Shown in pieces: positions 34,547-43,192 of a DNA stretch of 64,000 bases; the first letter of the stretch is position 1, and each line of letters opens with the position of its first letter. Under the pieces are notes generated by a model. That model was not told the DNA's origin and made no database searches. It was given only the letters and a program-made list of their open reading frames with translations. The position numbers were made by a program, and so were the translations under genes. Origin of the DNA: Duganella sp. Root1480D1 (GTDB lineage: Bacteria > Pseudomonadota > Gammaproteobacteria > Burkholderiales > Burkholderiaceae_D); the NCBI RefSeq assembly GCF_001427305.1, contig NZ_LMFZ01000047.1:102696-166695 (forward strand), given 5' to 3'.

Positions 34547-35163
34547 GCTTGAGTTTCCTGGCCGGCTATGTCGACACGCTGGGCTTCGTTGCCCTGCACG
34601 GGCTGTTCACGGCCCACGTGACGGGCAACTTCGTGCTGCTCGGGCGCGAGGTGGTGGCGCCGGGCAACGACGTGCTGCTCAAGCTGCTGGCTTTCCCGGC
34701 CTTCGTGGCGGGCGTGGTGGCGGTGCGCGCCCTGGTGCGGCGCTGCCAGGGCGGTGGCAAGGGGGCGCTGCGTCCGGCCCACCTGTTGCAGGCGGCGCTG
34801 ATGCTGGCCGCCGCGGCCAGCGCGCGCTGGGACATGGCGGCGGGCCTGCTGTGCGCAGCAGCCATGGGCGCCCAGAACGGCTACGGCAAGCTGCTGCTGG
34901 CGAAGCTGCCAGCCAGCACGGTCATGACAGGCAATGTCACGCAACTGGTGATCGATTGCCTGGACCGCGCGGGCGGCGCCGAGCGGCCCGCGCTGGCGGC
35001 GCTCAGCGGCGGCGTGCTGGCGTTCGCGGCAGGCTGCGTGATGGGCGCGCTGGCTTCACGCTGGGGCATGGGGGTCGGCCTGCTGCCGGCCATCGCGCTG
35101 CTGCTGGCGCTGGCGGCGCTGTCAAAGCCCGAGGCATCAAAGCCCGATAATGCCGCGCTTTAG
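34531..35163 (+). CDS. DUF1275 (YoaK-like) membrane protein
   Basis: This 210-residue inner-membrane protein has about six helices. FLAGYVDTLGFVALHGLFTA, HVTGNFVLLG and ASTVMTGNVTQLVID are the family motifs. The function is unknown, with transport or stress response suggested. AAGGGGGG inside the DoxX gene precedes its ATG. The 3' end overlaps the convergent response regulator gene by 27 bases, so the two transcripts would be complementary there. Confidence 0.87.
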   Translation: MARGMSLSFLAGYVDTLGFVALHGLFTAHVTGNFVLLGREVVAPGNDVLLKLLAFPAFVAGVVAVRALVRRCQGGGKGALRPAHLLQAALMLAAAASARWDMAAGLLCAAAMGAQNGYGKLLLAKLPASTVMTGNVTQLVIDCLDRAGGAERPALAALSGGVLAFAAGCVMGALASRWGMGVGLLPAIALLLALAALSKPEASKPDNAAL

Positions 35164-35784
35164 GGCAATGGTGACGGCGTGCGTGCGGTCGTTGGCATCG
35201 AGCTTGGACAGGATGCTGCGCATATGCGCCTTCACCGTTTCCTCGGAAATGGCCAGCAGGCTGGCAATGCGCTTGTTGGCGTTGCCGGCCGCCGCGCATT
35301 GCAGCACTTCGACTTCGCGCTCGCTGAGCAGGGCGGCGCCAAGGTGGCTGGCCAGCTGCTGCGCGATTTCGGGCGAGATGTAGCGCTGGCCGCCGTGCAC
35401 GGCGCGGATCATGCCGACCAGTTCCTTGCGCAGGCTGCTCTTGAGCAGGAAGCCGCTGGCGCCGGCCGCCAGCGCGCGCCGCACCTGGGCGTCGCCGCCG
35501 AAGGTGGTCAGCATCACGATGCGCGCCGCCGGGAACTGGGCGCGGATCGCCTGCAGCGCCTCGATGCCGCACATGCCCGGCATGGCCAGGTCCATGATGG
35601 CCAGGTCGGGACGCACCGAGGCCCAGGCGGCAAGTGCCTGGTGGCCGTCGGCCGCTTCGGCCACTACCTGCATGTCGGGCTGGCCGGCGATTGCATCGGC
35701 CAGGCCGGCACGCAGCATGGGATGGTCGTCCACCAGCAGCACCCGGATTGGCGCGGCGGTGTCTGGAATGGTCTGGGTGTTCAA
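35137..35784 (-). CDS. LuxR/NarL-type response regulator
   Basis: This 215-residue two-domain regulator has the receiver acidic pair in VLLVDDHPML, the phosphoacceptor in LAIMDLAMPG, and the conserved Thr and Lys in MLTTFGG and FLLKSS. The HTH domain is LSEREVEVLQCAAAGNANKR to VKAHMRSILSKL. No ATG fits the N-terminus. A TTG at 35784 preceded by GGAG starts LNTQTIPDTAAP, just before the receiver, and I prefer it to the longer frame from 35871. No histidine kinase gene is adjacent, so its partner lies elsewhere. Confidence 0.9.
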   Translation of the reverse strand: MNTQTIPDTAAPIRVLLVDDHPMLRAGLADAIAGQPDMQVVAEAADGHQALAAWASVRPDLAIMDLAMPGMCGIEALQAIRAQFPAARIVMLTTFGGDAQVRRALAAGASGFLLKSSLRKELVGMIRAVHGGQRYISPEIAQQLASHLGAALLSEREVEVLQCAAAGNANKRIASLLAISEETVKAHMRSILSKLDANDRTHAVTIALKRGIIGL

Positions 35785-35881
35785 GGAAAGCTCCGCGCAG
35801 GACTGCAACGGAGCACTATAGCAACGGAAGGCCGGACTGGCAATTTGCCGGGCGTAGCGAACGCCCGGCATGCGCTGCGGC

Positions 35882-36760
35882 TTACTTCTTCTTGGCCTTG
35901 GCTTTGGACGCCTGTACCTGCGACTGGGTAGGCACAGGCTGCTGCGAAGCGGCGGTGGTGCCGCCCTGCACGCCCAGCGCGCCGCCGGTGCCCAGGCCGC
36001 CCGCTACTTCCTGCTGCTTGTAGTTGCGCACTGCGCGCACCACGTTGTTGTACGAGTCCATGAAGGCTGCCACCAGGATCTTGCCTTCCGGGGTGTTGGT
36101 GTAGCCGCCAGCGCTGCCGGCCGCGCTGCCGCCGAACATGGCGCCAAACATGCCGAAGTCGGTGTTCTTGGCGCTGCCTTCGGCTGCCGCCAGCTGCACG
36201 CCGGAACGGTTGTCGATCATCAGCAGCATGGTCGATGCTTCATTGGTCTTCATATTGCCGGCCACCACGCCGGCCACGCTGCCGATCAGGCCAAAGCCGC
36301 CCAGCGCGCCGCCCACGCCCGACGTGCCCTTCTGGCTGAAGGTGATGGTCGGGCTCATGGTGTAGTCGGCAGCGGCAATCTGGCCTTTGCCGTAGTTGCT
36401 GTTGGCGCGCATTTCACCGGATTTTTCCAGCGCGCGCTCGCCCATCATATGGTCCATGGCCGCGCCGCGTTCCACCACCACGAAGCAGTTCGACTGCTGG
36501 ATCATCATGCGCAGCACCGGCGTGGTGGAACCGAGCTTGTACTGGCTCAGTTGCTGGAACCACGGCATGCTGCGGTCCTCCACCACCGACAGGGTGCCAA
36601 GCGGACGGTCGCATTTTTCCAGTTGGGTATTGGCGTTGGCAGCGGTCGCGCCGCCGGCGCTGCCGGTGGCTACCGTACTGCCGCCGCCCAGGGTTGGTTG
36701 GGTGCCGGCACAACCGGCCAGCGCCAGGGCCGCCGCGGCCGCGAACAGTTTGGTCTTCAT
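35882..36760 (-). CDS. CsgG-like lipoprotein
   Basis: This 292-residue protein has a lipobox (LALAGCAG) and, from about residue 50, the CsgG/HfaB pattern: GTLSVVEDRSMPWFQQL, PVLRMMIQQSNCFVVVERG, then AADYTMSPTITFSQ. CsgG forms outer-membrane pores for curli export. Here the Gly-rich middle (GGALGGFGLIGSVAGVVAG) and Lys-rich end differ from classical CsgG, and no curli subunit genes are nearby. A pore or secretion role is therefore tentative. GGGGAT lies before the ATG. Confidence 0.75.
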   Translation of the reverse strand: MKTKLFAAAAALALAGCAGTQPTLGGGSTVATGSAGGATAANANTQLEKCDRPLGTLSVVEDRSMPWFQQLSQYKLGSTTPVLRMMIQQSNCFVVVERGAAMDHMMGERALEKSGEMRANSNYGKGQIAAADYTMSPTITFSQKGTSGVGGALGGFGLIGSVAGVVAGNMKTNEASTMLLMIDNRSGVQLAAAEGSAKNTDFGMFGAMFGGSAAGSAGGYTNTPEGKILVAAFMDSYNNVVRAVRNYKQQEVAGGLGTGGALGVQGGTTAASQQPVPTQSQVQASKAKAKKK

Positions 36761-36919
36761 ACGTAGATCCCCTAATTATTGGATGAAACGGCCGATTTTA
36801 TAAGAAAGACATGTCAAAAATACTATCAAATAGTCACGCCCGCTGGCCCCACCCGCAGCGGTGACACGGCGCGCCATTGGGCGTACCATCAAGGTTCCTA
36901 AGAGCAAGGAAGCTAGCGC

Positions 36920-38788
36920 ATGGCTGCCCCCGACCAGATCACCCACTGGCGCGAAAAGATCTTTGCCCGCCTGGTCCAGATCGTACTGGTACTGGGCCTG
37001 GCCACGGCCATCCCCAGCATCGTGCAATCGCTGCGCGAGGGGCTGTGGGGCGTGATGGTGGTGGACCTGATTGCGCTGTCCTGGCTGGCGGCCCTGTGGC
37101 GGCTGCAGGAGGTGGTGTCCTACCCGCTGCGCGCCATGCAATTCCTGCTGATTGCCTTTGGCGTGGGGGTGGCACTGATGCTGCAGGTGGGACCGGTGGC
37201 GCACACCTATTTGCTGGCGGTGCCCTGCCTGGCCGCGCTGCTGGTGGGGCTGAAGCCGGCCATCTGGCTGCTGCTGGCCGGCGCGGTGGCCATCGTGCTG
37301 ACCGGGTTTGCGCCGGCGCCCGACCCGGCGGCCATGGGCCTGTCGGACGATGCCGCCCTGCGCGCCGCCATCGTGGCGCTTAATTACCTGTTCATTGCCG
37401 GCATCCTGACCATGAGCTGCGGCGTGCTGCTGCGCCACCTGGCGCGCTCGCTGGCCGAGGGCGAGCAGCTGGCGTTCTACGATCCCCTGACCGGGCTGCC
37501 GAACCGGCGCCTGCTGCTGGACCGCCTGGCCAGCCTGCTGGCCAGTTCCGAGCGCCAGCAGGTGTTCAGCGCCGTGATGTTCGTCGACCTCGATCGCTTC
37601 AAGACCATCAACGATGCGCGCGGCCACGCCACCGGCGACCACTTGCTGCGCCTGGCCGCGCAGCGCCTGGAGGAACTGGTGCGCAAGAGCGACACCGTAG
37701 CGCGTATCGGCGGCGACGAATTCGTGGTGCTGCTGGCGCACCTGGCGCCCGACCTGGCAACGGCCGGCAATGCGGCGCAAGGGGTGGCCGAAAAGATCCG
37801 CGCCGCGCTGGCGCAGGAATTCGAAATCGCCGGCCAGGGCTATGGCTGCTCGGCCAGCATCGGCGTTACGCTGCTGCCAAGGTACGGCCAGCAAGCCGAC
37901 GACCTGCTGCGCGAAGCCGACACCGCGATGTACCGCGCCAAGGGCGCCGGCCGCAACGGCATCGCCTTCTTCGAAGCGGCCATGCAGTCCGAAGTCGAGC
38001 GACGCCTGACGCTGGAACGCGAGCTGGCGCAAGCGATCGAACAGGAGCGGCTGCATGTTGCGTACCAGCCGCAGTTCGATTGCCATGGCCGGCTGCACGG
38101 CGCCGAATTGCTGATGCGCTGGGAACGCGACGAAGGCGCCATGGTGGCGCCGGCCATCTTCATTCCGCTGGCGGAAGAAGCGGGACTGATCGTGCCGCTC
38201 GGCCTATGGGCGCTGAAGCAGGCATGCCTGGCGCAGCAGCGCATGTCGGTGCTGGGCCTGTCCTTGCCGCTGTCGGTCAATGTCAGCCCGCAGCAGTTCC
38301 GCCAGGCCGATTTCGTGCACCAGGTGCGCACCGTGCTGCAGGAGCATGGCGTGGAGCCGGCGCTGCTGATCCTGGAAGTGACGGAAGGTCTGCTGGTGGA
38401 GAAGATGGATGAAATCGTGGCGCGCATGAACGAGCTGGCCGCGCTGGGCGTGCGTTTCTCGATCGACGATTTCGGCACCGGCTATTCCAGCCTGGCGTAC
38501 CTGAAGCGCATGCCGCTGTACGAACTGAAGATCGACCGCAGCTTCATCATGGACATGCCGGACGATGCCAGCGACGTGGTGATCGTGCAGACCATCCTGG
38601 CCATGGCCGGCCAGATGGGCTTGCGGGTGGTGGCGGAAGGGGTGGAGACGCAGGCCCAGGCCGATTTCCTGGCGGCCCACGGTTGCCATGCACTGCAAGG
38701 CTACCTGCTGGGCCGCCCGGCGCCGCTGCCGGCGCTGCTCGACCTGCTGACTGCGCAGGCCGCGCTCTCCACCAAGCTGCAGGTTTAG
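36920..38788 (+). CDS. Membrane GGDEF-EAL protein
   Basis: This 622-residue inner-membrane protein has about five N-terminal hydrophobic helices (residues 15-175) as its sensor. A GGDEF domain follows with DPLTGLPNRRLLLDRL, DLDRFKTINDARGH and intact ARIGGDEF. The EAL domain reads ELLMRW at the signature, keeping the key Glu, and has NVSPQQF, DDFGTGYSS and EGVET intact. It could make and break c-di-GMP; which activity dominates cannot be read. AAGGAAG precedes the ATG. Its stop overlaps the convergent aminopeptidase gene by four bases. Confidence 0.93.
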   Translation: MAAPDQITHWREKIFARLVQIVLVLGLATAIPSIVQSLREGLWGVMVVDLIALSWLAALWRLQEVVSYPLRAMQFLLIAFGVGVALMLQVGPVAHTYLLAVPCLAALLVGLKPAIWLLLAGAVAIVLTGFAPAPDPAAMGLSDDAALRAAIVALNYLFIAGILTMSCGVLLRHLARSLAEGEQLAFYDPLTGLPNRRLLLDRLASLLASSERQQVFSAVMFVDLDRFKTINDARGHATGDHLLRLAAQRLEELVRKSDTVARIGGDEFVVLLAHLAPDLATAGNAAQGVAEKIRAALAQEFEIAGQGYGCSASIGVTLLPRYGQQADDLLREADTAMYRAKGAGRNGIAFFEAAMQSEVERRLTLERELAQAIEQERLHVAYQPQFDCHGRLHGAELLMRWERDEGAMVAPAIFIPLAEEAGLIVPLGLWALKQACLAQQRMSVLGLSLPLSVNVSPQQFRQADFVHQVRTVLQEHGVEPALLILEVTEGLLVEKMDEIVARMNELAALGVRFSIDDFGTGYSSLAYLKRMPLYELKIDRSFIMDMPDDASDVVIVQTILAMAGQMGLRVVAEGVETQAQADFLAAHGCHALQGYLLGRPAPLPALLDLLTAQAALSTKLQV

Positions 38789-41439
38789 TTGAGTTTGACG
38801 GTCAGCGCCTTGCGGATCGCCACGCAGCGTTGGTCTTCCTGGTGCGCCACCAGCAGCGCGCGGCGGGTGCCGTCGCTCAGGCCCGGGTTGGCGGCCGCCG
38901 TATCGGCCAGGCGCTGCACGCTGTGCGCATTGCAGGTGGCCGGGATCATGCTGCCGCCATAGGCGCGCATGAAGACCGGGCCGGCCGACTTGTCCAGCTG
39001 CGGCAACTGCGCCAGGCGGGCCGCCGCGCTTTGCTCGTTGAGCGCCACCTGGGCCGACGGGTACAGCGAGAACATGGCGGTGCGGATGCGCGAGAACGGC
39101 AGCTTGGTCTGGGTGTCGCCGATCCGGTCCAGCCATTCCTGCTTCACCTTGGCGTCCGGACGCGCCGCCTGCGCCGCTACCGCCGCCAGTTCGCCGCTGT
39201 CGGACTTGTCCCTGGCCTGTTCGGCCGCGATGCGCGCCTCGGCGCCGGGGTAAGCCTGGCGATTCAGGACCGCGATCATGTTCCAGCGCACGTCCTGGCT
39301 CAGGGTCAGGCCGGCCAGCTTTTCGCGGCCGTCGAGCATGGCGGCAATGCGCTCCAGCGACTCCTTGCTGCCGGCGGTGCCGAGGTAGGCATTGAACCAG
39401 CGGCGCTGGAAGTCGCCCTTGCTGGCCTTGGCCTGCGCCCAGGCCATTTTCTCCAGGCGGCCCACCACGGTGCGAGTGTAGGCGCCGTCGGCCGCCATGG
39501 TGCGCAGGTAGCGCATCGACTCGCCCATCCTGCCCAGCACGTCGCCCAGCAGCACGTAGTCCTTTTCCAGCGGCGCGTTGACCAGCACGGTGTCGAGGAA
39601 CTCGTTGAGCGGCAGCGCGCCGTCGCGCACGTTGTCCCACATGCTATGCCACAGCATGGTGCGCAGCAGCTTGTCCTCCACCTTGCTGACGTCCTGGCGC
39701 GCGGTGGCGAAGGAACGCGCATCGAGCTTGGCTTTCACGAAGCCCCAGTCCTGGTAGTTCGGATAGACCAGGTCGGGGCAGGCGGCGCCTTTCAGCTCCG
39801 GCACCTCGGTGACGGCGCCCTTGTAGGTTACCGGCAGCACCTTGGCGATGGCGAGCTGTTTTCCCTGCTTCTGCATCAGGGCCAGTTGCACGCGCTGCTC
39901 GCGCAGGGTCGGGAACTGCGGCACCGCCGTCTGCTGCAGGCTGAAGGCGTCGATCTTGCCGGCCTTGCAGCTGTAGTTGGCGGTGATGGTGTTCACGCCC
40001 GGCTGGTACAGCCAGTCCTGGGTCCACTGGCCCAGGTCGCGGCCGGCGGCATCGGCCAGGCTGCCGATGAAGTCATCCAGCCTGGCGTTCTTCCACTGGT
40101 ACTTGACCAGGTAGTTATGCACGCCCTTGCGGAAGGTTTCTTCGCCCAGCAGGTGGCGCAACTGCTTCAAGGTCGAAGCGCCCTTGGAATAGGTGATGGC
40201 ATCGATGTTGTCAAAGGCGTTGGCGGTCGACGGCACCGGGGTTTCGATCGGGTGGGTAGTGACGCGCTGGTCCTGCACGTAGGCGCCGGCCTTGCCCTGG
40301 GCGTAGAAGTACTGCCAGGCGGAGTCCTTGTATTCGGTGGCTTCGGCGGTGGCCAGGGTACCCATAAAAGAGGCGAAGCTCTCGTTCAGCCACAGGCCGT
40401 TCCACCACTGCATGGTGACCAGGTCGCCGAACCACTGGTGCGCCATTTCGTGCATGATCACGCTGGCCAGCTCGTGCTTCTCGGCGCTGGTCATCTTGTC
40501 CTTGTGCAGGAAGGAATGCTCGGCGAAGGTCACGGCGCCGGCGTTCTCCATCGCGCCATACAGGAAGTCCGGCACCAGCAGCTGGTCGTATTTGCCGTAC
40601 TGGTAAGGAACGCCGAAATAGTCGTCAAACCAGGCCAGGCCTTGCCTGGTGTATTCGAACCACGGCGCCGGGTCGACCTGGTCGGCCACCGACTGGCGTG
40701 CGAACAGGCGCATCGGGTATTTGGCGCTGGTGGCGTCTTCCCATACCTTGTAGGGGCCGGCGTGCATCGAGAAGTTGTACGGGCTGAGGATTTTGGAGAC
40801 CGGGAAGGTCCAGCGCTTGCCATTGGCCGCCTCTTCCACCTTGGATTCGCGGGTGGTGGACACCACGGTCCAGTCGGCAGGGGCGGTGACGCTGACCTGG
40901 TAGGTCGCTTTCAGGTCCGGCTGGTCGAACAGCGCAAACATCTGGTGCGCGGCGGCCGGCTCGAAGTGCGAATAGGTGTAGACGCGGCCGTCGACCGGGT
41001 CGACCATGCGGTGCAGGCCCTCGCCATTGGTGCTGTGCTTGCGCTCGAATTCCACGGTCACGCTGTTGCGGCCGGCCTTCAGGTCGGCGGCGGCCAGCGT
41101 GATGAACCAGTTGTTGTACTGCGGCGCGGCGACCTGCTTGCCGTTCACCACCAGGCGCTTGACGGTGGCCTTGTCCAGGTCCAGCGTGAGCGGCTGCGCG
41201 TTGTCCTTCAGGTCGAAGGCGACGGTGGTGGTGTTGCTGAAGGTCTCGCCGCCGGTCAGCGTAAAGTCGAGGACATAGGCCACGTTCGATACGCGCGCCG
41301 AACGGGCGGCGGCATCGGCCTGGCTCAGGTAAGGGTTTTCAGCACGCGGGGTGATGGCGCTGTTGTCGGCCGCCATGCCGCTGGTGGCGACAAGTGCACT
41401 GACTGCCAGTGTAATGGCATGAGGAACTAGCGATTTCAT
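38785..41439 (-). CDS. Exported M1-family aminopeptidase
   Basis: This 884-residue zinc metallopeptidase trims N-terminal residues from peptides. A signal peptide ends near SGMAADN. GAMENAGAVTF (about residue 296) binds the substrate N-terminus. VIMHEMAHQWFGDLV (about 328) with the later LWLNESFAS gives the HExxH-x18-E zinc site. A C-terminal helical domain follows, as in ERAP1/PepN relatives. A longer frame from 41520 is rejected because AAGGAAAA and the signal peptide fit the start at 41439. It probably feeds on peptides in the periplasm or outside. Confidence 0.95.
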   Translation of the reverse strand: MKSLVPHAITLAVSALVATSGMAADNSAITPRAENPYLSQADAAARSARVSNVAYVLDFTLTGGETFSNTTTVAFDLKDNAQPLTLDLDKATVKRLVVNGKQVAAPQYNNWFITLAAADLKAGRNSVTVEFERKHSTNGEGLHRMVDPVDGRVYTYSHFEPAAAHQMFALFDQPDLKATYQVSVTAPADWTVVSTTRESKVEEAANGKRWTFPVSKILSPYNFSMHAGPYKVWEDATSAKYPMRLFARQSVADQVDPAPWFEYTRQGLAWFDDYFGVPYQYGKYDQLLVPDFLYGAMENAGAVTFAEHSFLHKDKMTSAEKHELASVIMHEMAHQWFGDLVTMQWWNGLWLNESFASFMGTLATAEATEYKDSAWQYFYAQGKAGAYVQDQRVTTHPIETPVPSTANAFDNIDAITYSKGASTLKQLRHLLGEETFRKGVHNYLVKYQWKNARLDDFIGSLADAAGRDLGQWTQDWLYQPGVNTITANYSCKAGKIDAFSLQQTAVPQFPTLREQRVQLALMQKQGKQLAIAKVLPVTYKGAVTEVPELKGAACPDLVYPNYQDWGFVKAKLDARSFATARQDVSKVEDKLLRTMLWHSMWDNVRDGALPLNEFLDTVLVNAPLEKDYVLLGDVLGRMGESMRYLRTMAADGAYTRTVVGRLEKMAWAQAKASKGDFQRRWFNAYLGTAGSKESLERIAAMLDGREKLAGLTLSQDVRWNMIAVLNRQAYPGAEARIAAEQARDKSDSGELAAVAAQAARPDAKVKQEWLDRIGDTQTKLPFSRIRTAMFSLYPSAQVALNEQSAAARLAQLPQLDKSAGPVFMRAYGGSMIPATCNAHSVQRLADTAAANPGLSDGTRRALLVAHQEDQRCVAIRKALTVKLN

Positions 41440-41509
41440 GGTTTTCCTTATACATGTCTCGCCCCGGACCGGCCCCGGTCTGGTGGCGCAGGGATGATAC
41501 CATTGGGCG

Positions 41510-41959
41510 ATGGACATCAAACTCGAGACCCCTAACCAGCCCGAAGTCGTGGCCCTGATCGACCTGCTGGACGCTTACCAGCTATCGCTGTATCCACCGG
41601 AGAGCGTGTATGCGCTCGACATGAACTCGCTGCTGCAGCCCAATGTGCTGTTTGCCGTGGCGCGCAACCTGGACGGCGCAGCGGTGGGCTGTGGCGCCAT
41701 CGTGGTGACGCCGGGATACGGGGAAGTGAAGCGCATGTTCGTGCATCCGTCCGCGCGCGGCCAGGGCGTGGCGCAGCGCCTGCTCGGCATGCTGGAAACG
41801 GAAGCGCTGGCGCGCGGCTGCCGCCAGTTCATGCTGGAGACCGGGCCATCCCAGCCCGAAGCGATCGGTTTGTACCAGCGCCTGGGCTACCGCGTGCGCG
41901 GGCCGTATGGCGATTACCGCGACGATCCTTTGAGCGTGTTCATGGAGAAGGCGGCATGA
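41510..41959 (+). CDS. GNAT-family N-acetyltransferase
   Basis: This 149-residue protein has the acetyl-CoA binding motif VKRMFVHPSARGQGVAQRLL and the closing EAIGLYQRLGYRVRGPYGDY. The substrate is unknown. Its stop overlaps the ATG of the MazG-like gene by four bases, so the two are coupled. It diverges from the aminopeptidase gene across about 70 bases. Confidence 0.92.
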   Translation: MDIKLETPNQPEVVALIDLLDAYQLSLYPPESVYALDMNSLLQPNVLFAVARNLDGAAVGCGAIVVTPGYGEVKRMFVHPSARGQGVAQRLLGMLETEALARGCRQFMLETGPSQPEAIGLYQRLGYRVRGPYGDYRDDPLSVFMEKAA

Positions 41960-42276
41960 CGGACGCGCTGCACGACCTGCGCGAGCGCACGCGCGCCTTT
42001 GCCGCCGCGCGCGACTGGGAGCAGTACCACACGCCGAAGAACCTGGCGATGGCGCTGTCGGTGGAGGTAGCCGAACTGGCCGAGCATTTCCAGTGGCTGC
42101 CGACCGGTCGCGCCGGCGAACTGGCGCCAGGCCAGCATGAGGCGGTTCGCCAGGAACTGGCCGATGTGCTGCTTTACCTGGTGCAGCTCGCCGACAAGCT
42201 CGATGTCGACCTGCACGCAGCGGCGCTGGAAAAGATCCAGCTCAATGCCATCAAGTACCCGGCCCCGAAGGCGTGA
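41956..42276 (+). CDS. MazG-like nucleotide pyrophosphohydrolase
   Basis: This 106-residue all-alpha protein matches the RS21-C6/MazG-like group: LSVEVAELAEHFQW and ELADVLLYLVQLAD give the E-x2-E and E-x2-D metal sites. These enzymes hydrolyse non-canonical or excess nucleoside triphosphates to monophosphates. It overlaps the acetyltransferase gene and ends just before the converging remnant at 42281. Confidence 0.9.
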   Translation: MTDALHDLRERTRAFAAARDWEQYHTPKNLAMALSVEVAELAEHFQWLPTGRAGELAPGQHEAVRQELADVLLYLVQLADKLDVDLHAAALEKIQLNAIKYPAPKA

Positions 42277-42280
42277 CAGC

Positions 42281-42424
42281 TCACACGCGCGCAAGCAAGG
42301 ATTGGTAGCCTGAGTATTCGTTCTTCCAGTCGGCATACTAGCTTGATGAGAAATCCTGAATGGCTTTTCGAATATCTGCCTGGTCCGCTCCGTACCAGTA
42401 CTTGCCCTTTTTGACGAGTGTCAC
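42281..42424 (-). pseudogene. Probable internally deleted remnant of a small zinc-ribbon-type gene
   Basis: A GTG directly after the Thg1-like stop, with GAGAGGAAA upstream, opens 28 codons that read VKKGKYWYGADQADIRKAI and then reach TAG at 42340-42338. The frame continues past the TAG with YADWKNEYSGYQSLLARV and ends at TGA (42283-42281). Both halves look like real protein rather than random coding. From memory, an uncharacterised bacterial family of roughly 130 residues starts KKGKYWYG..QADIR and ends DWKNE..Y..LLARV with cysteine pairs between. If so, the central part is lost here. Readthrough of the TAG, or a short 28-residue protein, are alternatives. Confidence 0.45.
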
Positions 42425-43192
42425 TTATTGCTTTCCTCTCTCCAGCAGGTTTGCGACAAAGGCGCTGTACTCGTCGCGCATCGGCAATTCCAGCTCCGTC
42501 ACGATTGCGCGGCGCTGCGATACGACCGGCACATTGTCCTTGGGGTTAAAGCCCGCCTTCTCCTCGACGCCCCAATACAGGCCCACGCCGCGCTTCTGCC
42601 AGTTCGGCAGCTCGTTGAAATTGACGCCGCGGCTGAACAGCAGTTCGTTCTTGTCGGCCAGCGATTTGCCGGCAATCGTCGCGGCCGCGCTGTTCGGGTC
42701 CACGCCTTCCTTGCGCAGCATCCAATAGCAGTGCGCGTTCAGCGCGTTGCGATGCGCGTCTTCGTTGCGCCAGCGGAAGTAGTCGACCACCAGGCGCCTG
42801 GTCGGCAGTTCCGAAATCCTGCAATCGAAGGCGCCCAACTGTCCCAGCATCAGGCTGAATTTGGCGGAGGCTTCGCCGGCCAGGATGGAGTTGTATTTCC
42901 TGGTCTTGCGGCCGAAGACATTGATGTCCAGATCGAACAGCAGCGAGATTTCGTCGCTCTCGGTGTAGCCGTAGATCACATTGAAACCGCAGTTCATCAA
43001 GTGCTTGGTGGTTTCGATCATCAGGTCCCGGAAGCGAACGTCGAACGGCGCTTCGAAACCGGCAAGCTCCTTGGTCAACCGCGTAAAACTACGGCCGTCG
43101 ATGCGTGCGACCATGTAAATGCCAGGCAGGACGCACTGGTCATGCGCGGTTTCGTACACGCGCATGGATTCATCGAGTTCATCAAACTTCAC
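42425..43192 (-). CDS. Thg1-like 3'-5' RNA polymerase (tRNA-His guanylyltransferase family)
   Basis: This 255-residue protein carries the Thg1 signatures: VARIDGRSFTRLTKEL holds the first metal Asp, and YGYTESDEISLLF the second Asp-Glu pair. HCYWMLRKEG and KSLADKNELLF follow as in bacterial Thg1-like proteins. The family adds nucleotides to 5' ends in the 3'-5' direction; bacterial members can repair 5'-truncated tRNAs. It overlaps the kinase gene upstream by 11 bases. The local DNA looks richer in A/T than its surroundings, which suits a transferred module. Confidence 0.92.
   Translation of the reverse strand: MKFDELDESMRVYETAHDQCVLPGIYMVARIDGRSFTRLTKELAGFEAPFDVRFRDLMIETTKHLMNCGFNVIYGYTESDEISLLFDLDINVFGRKTRKYNSILAGEASAKFSLMLGQLGAFDCRISELPTRRLVVDYFRWRNEDAHRNALNAHCYWMLRKEGVDPNSAAATIAGKSLADKNELLFSRGVNFNELPNWQKRGVGLYWGVEEKAGFNPKDNVPVVSQRRAIVTELELPMRDEYSAFVANLLERGKQ

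Noticed and set aside
36776..36860. TTGACA and TATAAA-like hexamers upstream of the CsgG-like gene
   Set aside because: The spacing (about nine bases) does not fit a sigma-70 promoter, and no alternative pairing is convincing.
38683..41430. Plus-strand frame of 915 codons opposite the aminopeptidase
   Set aside because: Low-complexity Gly/Val/His composition; the minus strand holds a complete M1 peptidase with signal peptide and zinc site.
42281..42424. Simple terminator or leader sequence after the Thg1-like gene
   Set aside because: No stem-loop with a T-run is present, while the frame on both sides of the TAG reads as plausible protein.
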